Shown here piece after piece: positions 43,601 through 46,499 of a stretch of DNA of 46,499 bases. The notes beneath the pieces are model-generated. The model was not told the DNA's origin and did no database searches. It was given only the letters and a program-made list of their open reading frames with translations. Location: NCBI RefSeq assembly GCF_900078395.1, contig NZ_FKLA01000004.1, positions 1 to 46,499 on the forward strand, written 5' to 3'. Each line of letters starts with the position of its first letter. Position 1 is the stretch's first letter. Both the position numbers and the translations under genes were made by a program. This DNA comes from Anaerotruncus rubiinfantis. Its GTDB lineage: Bacteria; Bacillota; Clostridia; Oscillospirales; Ruminococcaceae.

Positions 43601-45777
43601 AGATCCGCGGGCGCACCGGCCAGCCGGTCAAATTCGCTTTCATCCGTTTTGAGCGGCCGCACCTGCGGCGCTTCGCCGAGCTTTGAAACATCAATCTGCG
43701 CGGCGCGCACAGTGAGTTTCCCCTCCGCGGCGGAATCCACCTCCACCGCGATCTGTGAGGGGAGCATCCGCACCGAACCGGATGTAAAGACGTATACGTC
43801 CTCCGGATCGGCGTTCGAGACCTCATACCAGACGCTCATTGGGTTCCAGGAAAGGGCTTCCCCGTCCGGGACATAGGAAAGGGTGATACTCCCCTGTCCC
43901 GCCTCGTCGAGCGTGATGATCCCTTTTTCATCGTCCGACATCAGCCCCAACTGATAAGAGGAGAACCGCAGCCGCCCGCCCGAAACCGGCGTGCCGTCAA
44001 AATAGGAAGCGGAAACCGAGAACCGGACCTGCTCATTTGCATAGTACCAGTCCTTGTCGGCTTTGACCGTGATGGCGTAAGGCGGCTTGGTGTATTCCTC
44101 AATCAAAAAGCCCTTGCTGGTATAAACGCCGGCCGCTTCATACCGGCCGCCTGTGTTGTCCGCCTCTTCACCATTGGTAATCTTGAAGCTGTACCAGTCT
44201 TTCTTGATTCCGGTGATGGGCATCTCCCCAATAAAGGTTCCGTCCTCGTTTACCGCTGCTTTTACCTTGTAGACGGTATTTTCCGGCCATGATCCGGTCA
44301 GCTCCGCATAGACGCTCTTAGGCAGCGAATTCCCCTGGCGGCGGGGCTTCACAACGCCCCAGAATTTAATGGAATCATTCGGCTGGTAAATCTCACGGTC
44401 CGTATAGAGCGCGGTATAATAGCGTTCGGAAACCGGCGCGTCCTTTGCTCCGGAAAGCCGCACCTTTTCCACATAGGCGAGCTTGCCGTTCCGCACCACT
44501 TCGAGATAGGCTTCTTCCGTCTTGCCAGTGGAAATCTTGGCGATACCATCCGCTGTCGTGACGCCGTCGAACAGCCTGCCATCCTTGACCGCCTCGGTCA
44601 GCCGCAGAGACGCGTCCGCGACCGGTTCTCCGCTGACCGGATCGTTAACCCAGAAGAGGGTATCCCCTTCCACACTCTGTGTGTATAGGGAAAGGTTGCA
44701 GATCTGCAGAAGTTTCTGCACAAACTGGTTGTTTCCCTCGTCATCCTGCCCGGAAATTGTCACAATATAATGCCCTTCCCCAAGTTCATCGGGCAGAATG
44801 GCATATAAATCTCCCCAGTAGTCGGTTTTCTGGAACAGCTTTCCCTGATACGAAAAGACCTCCTCCAGTCCGGCAGTGGCGGCGACATAATCGGTTTTGG
44901 CGCCATAACGCTCCTCATAGAACGAGCCGTACGCCTGCAGTTCCCGCAGATAGGCATTGATATCCGGATAACGATGGACCGTCACATTCATATTTCCGTT
45001 GATCTTCACGCCGCTTGAAAGCCCAACCGCGAGCGGATCTCCCGGCAGGAAGGTTTCCGCATAATCACCCGCAAGCCGCAGCCGCCTGTAATCGTCCTTG
45101 TCATCCTGGGCGTTTGAGGTCTCAAACGAGAAGGTATAATCCTCCTTGAGCGTCATTCCGTTCGGCGCGCGCAGCCCGGCGCGCAGAGTCACCCGATAGA
45201 TACTGTTCTGCGCGAGCGGCTCATCCGGAATGAATACCGACGTGTAACCGGAGGCTTCAAACTTACCGGAAATCTCCGGCAGGATTCCAAAATGTGCCGA
45301 AAGGTCGACGTCCGGCGCGTTAAAGGTGATTTCGATTCCGGATTCCGGTTCGACATAACCTTCTTCATCGGCTGGGTAGGTCGCCCCCACCAAAAGGTCG
45401 CTGCGTGTCTGGAACGCAAACGACTGCACCACGTCTCCAGCCGGGTTTTTCACCTGGATGGTGTAAACCGTATTATCCAAAAGCGGTGCGGATGGCGTAA
45501 GCGTCCAGTTTTTTCCCGACCCGGACAAGGTATATTCCAAATCCGGCTCCACATCGAGCATTGCCCGCAAGTCAGCTTCCTTGATACTGTATCTGCTCGA
45601 AACCGCGAAACCGCTCTGCGGCAGCACACCCTGCCCGTCCTCCGCGGTTGCCGTAACAGTCACCGATGCATAGAGCGCATCGGTCTGCGGCCGCGACAAA
45701 AAATATCCCGCCCCTACCGCGGCAACAATCACTGCCGCGATGAGTGTGGGGATCAGCCATCTGGATACGCTTTTCAT
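40675..45777 (-). CDS. Alpha-2-macroglobulin-like protein without thioester
   Basis: 1700 residues, the largest gene here. One N-terminal membrane segment (about 8-28) has no lipobox, so it is probably a signal anchor with the rest outside. Two bacterial Ig-like (Big_5-type) domains follow (about 36-125 and 130-225). Macroglobulin domains come next, including the MG2 signature YTDREIYQPNDSIKFWG near residue 453 and FLIEEYTKPPYAITVKAD. The A2M core at about 1020-1110 has REEFVDTASFQTVVVDATGK and LPDNITSWRVTA. The region where the GCxEQ thioester should lie (about 1200-1240) has no cysteine; the local sequence is KLAGQSGSRTEVLVAAYRA. Covalent protease capture is therefore not expected. A cell-surface protease-binding or structural role is inferred. 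There is no PBP1C partner next to it. Confidence 0.9.
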   Translation of the reverse strand: MKSVSRWLIPTLIAAVIVAAVGAGYFLSRPQTDALYASVTVTATAEDGQGVLPQSGFAVSSRYSIKEADLRAMLDVEPDLEYTLSGSGKNWTLTPSAPLLDNTVYTIQVKNPAGDVVQSFAFQTRSDLLVGATYPADEEGYVEPESGIEITFNAPDVDLSAHFGILPEISGKFEASGYTSVFIPDEPLAQNSIYRVTLRAGLRAPNGMTLKEDYTFSFETSNAQDDKDDYRRLRLAGDYAETFLPGDPLAVGLSSGVKINGNMNVTVHRYPDINAYLRELQAYGSFYEERYGAKTDYVAATAGLEEVFSYQGKLFQKTDYWGDLYAILPDELGEGHYIVTISGQDDEGNNQFVQKLLQICNLSLYTQSVEGDTLFWVNDPVSGEPVADASLRLTEAVKDGRLFDGVTTADGIAKISTGKTEEAYLEVVRNGKLAYVEKVRLSGAKDAPVSERYYTALYTDREIYQPNDSIKFWGVVKPRRQGNSLPKSVYAELTGSWPENTVYKVKAAVNEDGTFIGEMPITGIKKDWYSFKITNGEEADNTGGRYEAAGVYTSKGFLIEEYTKPPYAITVKADKDWYYANEQVRFSVSASYFDGTPVSGGRLRFSSYQLGLMSDDEKGIITLDEAGQGSITLSYVPDGEALSWNPMSVWYEVSNADPEDVYVFTSGSVRMLPSQIAVEVDSAAEGKLTVRAAQIDVSKLGEAPQVRPLKTDESEFDRLAGAPADLPLTATVHKVQYVQTPVGSYYDPVNKRTVTRYESNRVESVEDTRQISTVGGTAVLDYPYESTTDTYYRLELTFDGQVIGQVQEMHSLRPYYFSPNSDGEKRYSFTSGESFDSNRLAVPLGETIPLGLYENGRQIQPKGRVLYSTVQRKTLSTALFEGGAASLTMGEQYLPNVVIVGAYFDGRHVYLIENLYVTYDYTGQELTVQVKPTAESYRPGENAVVELTVTDAQGSPAAASVCIGVVDEAVFAIAGQEIDLAAQIYGSIYHPSVEQGVSYSEYALDEANPATAGGVGTGGGGDGVTQVREEFVDTASFQTVVVDATGKAAVEVKLPDNITSWRVTACAVTSDPLVKAGSGVSNAVATLPFYLQVLHSDSYLEGDDVSMTLQSVGTEITLLSGQAEYTITVHKMDGTEIDRLTASGKPGERVQFNFGKYDAGQYYLQAAVKCGSLSDAVKQEFAVIRQGLTVPVIRSMPLSELSGLSSVRYPVRMLVYDHRMTAYMDGVQKLAGQSGSRTEVLVAAYRAQVAYNELLDPSERMRVYKDERLEQIQSESGVKLLPVSEPDAAVTAKMLAAAPDQINRSSARTFLQEVLKDPAATPDDRVMAQMGLAAAGEPVLLDITRMLEEPTLTAAQKLYLGVGLAKLGDFTGAEKVYASLGGQIVAEGDLKYVETGGTFDERVQNTAAALMLTSITSNPDADALMRYLNLQNTNRRASTTVLYNLEQLAYIENFTIPAGSAGAKFSYLRDGEKQTVDLSGKGWEAISMSYEALTAAQFEGGKDVYVSAAYTGYADASGAADNSKVKVTKSYTPVSGDEIGIGSRVRVSVRVEFAEDAPSGCYIISDYIPSGMRFLPMLYDSRLNPAYDWCWGNVENEGQTVRGYIYLDRGELPQPVPYDSEAEEEELLEEGIKINPGTEEAAVPVTDSEMEFTEGALDSYTLTYYVNAAMAGDFVTESAYVTPPGDGLAAKSPRGKIVIQ

Positions 45778-46000
45778 GCGTCATCCCTCCGTTCTTATTT
45801 CCAAAGCTCCCCGGCGCGTTCGATGGGCGCGCCCAAATAAAATTTCCAAAAAAGCAAGGCGTCCGGCGTCGTGCTCTCCGCCTGCCCTTTCCCGCGAGAC
45901 AGGCCAACGGCGCCGCCGCCTTACATTTTATTAGTGGCAAAAACGCCCGCAATTCATGCGCTTTCAGTATACCACATCTTCCATTATTTTTCGACAATGA

Positions 46001-46030
46001 AAAACCCGTCCTTTTCAGGACGGGTTCTTT
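46001..46030 (-). terminator. Terminator after tRNA-Gly
   Basis: AACCCGTCC (46003-46011) pairs with GGACGGGTT (46018-46026), flanked by A and T runs, a few bases past the tRNA 3' end. Confidence 0.8.
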
Positions 46031-46035
46031 TTATG

Positions 46036-46109
46036 TGGAGCAGGTAACGAGGATCGAACTCGCGTTGTCTGCTTGGGAAGCAGAAGTGTTGCCATTACAC
46101 CATACCTGC
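46036..46109 (-). tRNA. tRNA-Gly (CCC anticodon)
   Basis: A 74-base cloverleaf on the minus strand. The acceptor stem pairs GCAGGTA with TACCTGC. The anticodon stem TCTGC/GCAGA encloses TTCCCAA, giving anticodon CCC for GGG codons. The T loop is TTCGATC, and CCA is encoded at the 3' end after a U discriminator. A terminator follows and no other tRNA is adjacent. Confidence 0.95.
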
Positions 46110-46170
46110 ACGCGGCCTGCCCGAAGAATATCCGGGACAAGGTGCGCCTTCGGCGCGGATTTTTGAGGGA

Positions 46171-46202
46171 AAATCCCGCCGGCTGTGGAGGCAGCCGGCG
46201 GG
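46171..46202 (-). terminator. Terminator of paralog E
   Basis: CCCGCCGGCTG (46175-46185) pairs with CAGCCGGCGGG (46192-46202); the minus strand continues ATTTT. It separates paralog E from the tRNA. Confidence 0.8.
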
Positions 46203-46233
46203 CGGTTTCTCAATCAGCCTTTAAAAAGGGTTC

Positions 46234-46499
46234 TTATTTCACTTTGCGGAACGCGACAGCGCCAGCAGCAGCCAGGGAAACAACAGCGGCAACAACCGCT
46301 ACGTTAACCATGTCGCTGGAACCGGTCTGCGGGATGTCTTTGCCGCCGTCAGGGGTGGTGACATCGTCAGCCGCATCGTCGTCATCCTCATCGTCAGCGT
46401 TGATCGCTTCGATGTCGAGCTCAGTGTCGGAGAGGACGTAGGTGCCCAGGACGCGGGTCTTCATGGACCAGCCAGGGATCTCTTCGTCATCTTCGGAGA
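46234..46499 (-). CDS. Secreted acidic paralog E (3' part), sortase-type anchor
   Basis: The C-terminal 87 residues of a gene that begins beyond base 46499. It carries the family block MKTRVLGTYVLSDTEL, an Asp/Glu-rich linker, and then a full cell-wall sorting signal: IPQTG, a hydrophobic stretch of about 20 Ala/Val residues and the basic tail RKVK. It is the only member in the window with a complete sorting signal, so it should be anchored by a sortase; none is encoded here. The readable frame would continue exactly in frame into paralog A if base 46499 were joined to base 1. Confidence 0.85.
   Translation of the reverse strand, partial: SEDDEEIPGWSMKTRVLGTYVLSDTELDIEAINADDEDDDDAADDVTTPDGGKDIPQTGSSDMVNVAVVAAVVSLAAAGAVAFRKVK

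Overview
The window looks like a piece of an anaerobic gut-type Clostridia genome, most likely Oscillospiraceae/Ruminococcaceae. The reasons are GC-rich coding sequence next to AT-rich sigma-A promoters, strong AGGAGG-type ribosome binding sites, occasional GTG/TTG starts, Firmicutes-style secreted proteins and metabolic genes such as TRAP uptake, adenine deaminase and a three-subunit molybdenum hydroxylase. The taxonomic call is inference; no ribosomal marker is present.

Layout. (1) 1-2.3 kb: two leftward genes for secreted acidic paralogous proteins (A, partial; B). (2) 2.5-6.0 kb: a replicon-like module with a fused primase-helicase, a very AT-rich intergenic gap containing a 20-bp palindrome, ParA and a small ribbon-helix-helix partner, followed by 1.2 kb without genes that holds degenerate repeats. 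(3) 7.3-11.5 kb: rmuC, an ABC-F ATPase and an AEC transporter. (4) 11.6-16.5 kb: a GntR/FCD regulator divergent from an enolase-superfamily dehydratase and a complete TRAP transporter, a clear sugar-acid uptake and catabolism unit with a palindromic operator. (5) 16.5-23.9 kb: a patatin, paralogs C and D, a probable winged-helix replication initiator between them, and a YdcF-like protein. (6) 24-27.8 kb: a leftward operon of esterase, acyltransferase, zinc-ribbon membrane protein and lipid kinase, preceded by 110-bp tandem repeats. (7) 28.3-32.9 kb: a zinc-ribbon membrane protein, then DUF1015, adenine deaminase and a radical SAM protein. (8) 33-37.7 kb: a YhcH/YiaL protein with a strong operator, and a molybdenum hydroxylase operon whose FAD subunit is frameshifted. 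(9) 37.9-45.8 kb: a beta-CASP nuclease-like hydrolase, an XRE regulator with a glycine-rich repeat tail, and a 1700-residue alpha-2-macroglobulin-like protein lacking the thioester. (10) 46.0-46.5 kb: tRNA-Gly(CCC) and the C-terminus of a fifth secreted paralog (E).

The most unusual content is the secreted paralog family (A-E). They share an N-terminal and a C-terminal domain but differ in their ends: a sortase-type signal, a bare pentapeptide at the stop codon, or neither. Two of them have arrays of helically phased TNACAAAA repeats just upstream of the -35 box that resemble PhoP-type boxes. The two window ends would join in frame into one such gene, and replicon-type genes are present, so a circular origin of the DNA is worth testing but is not shown.
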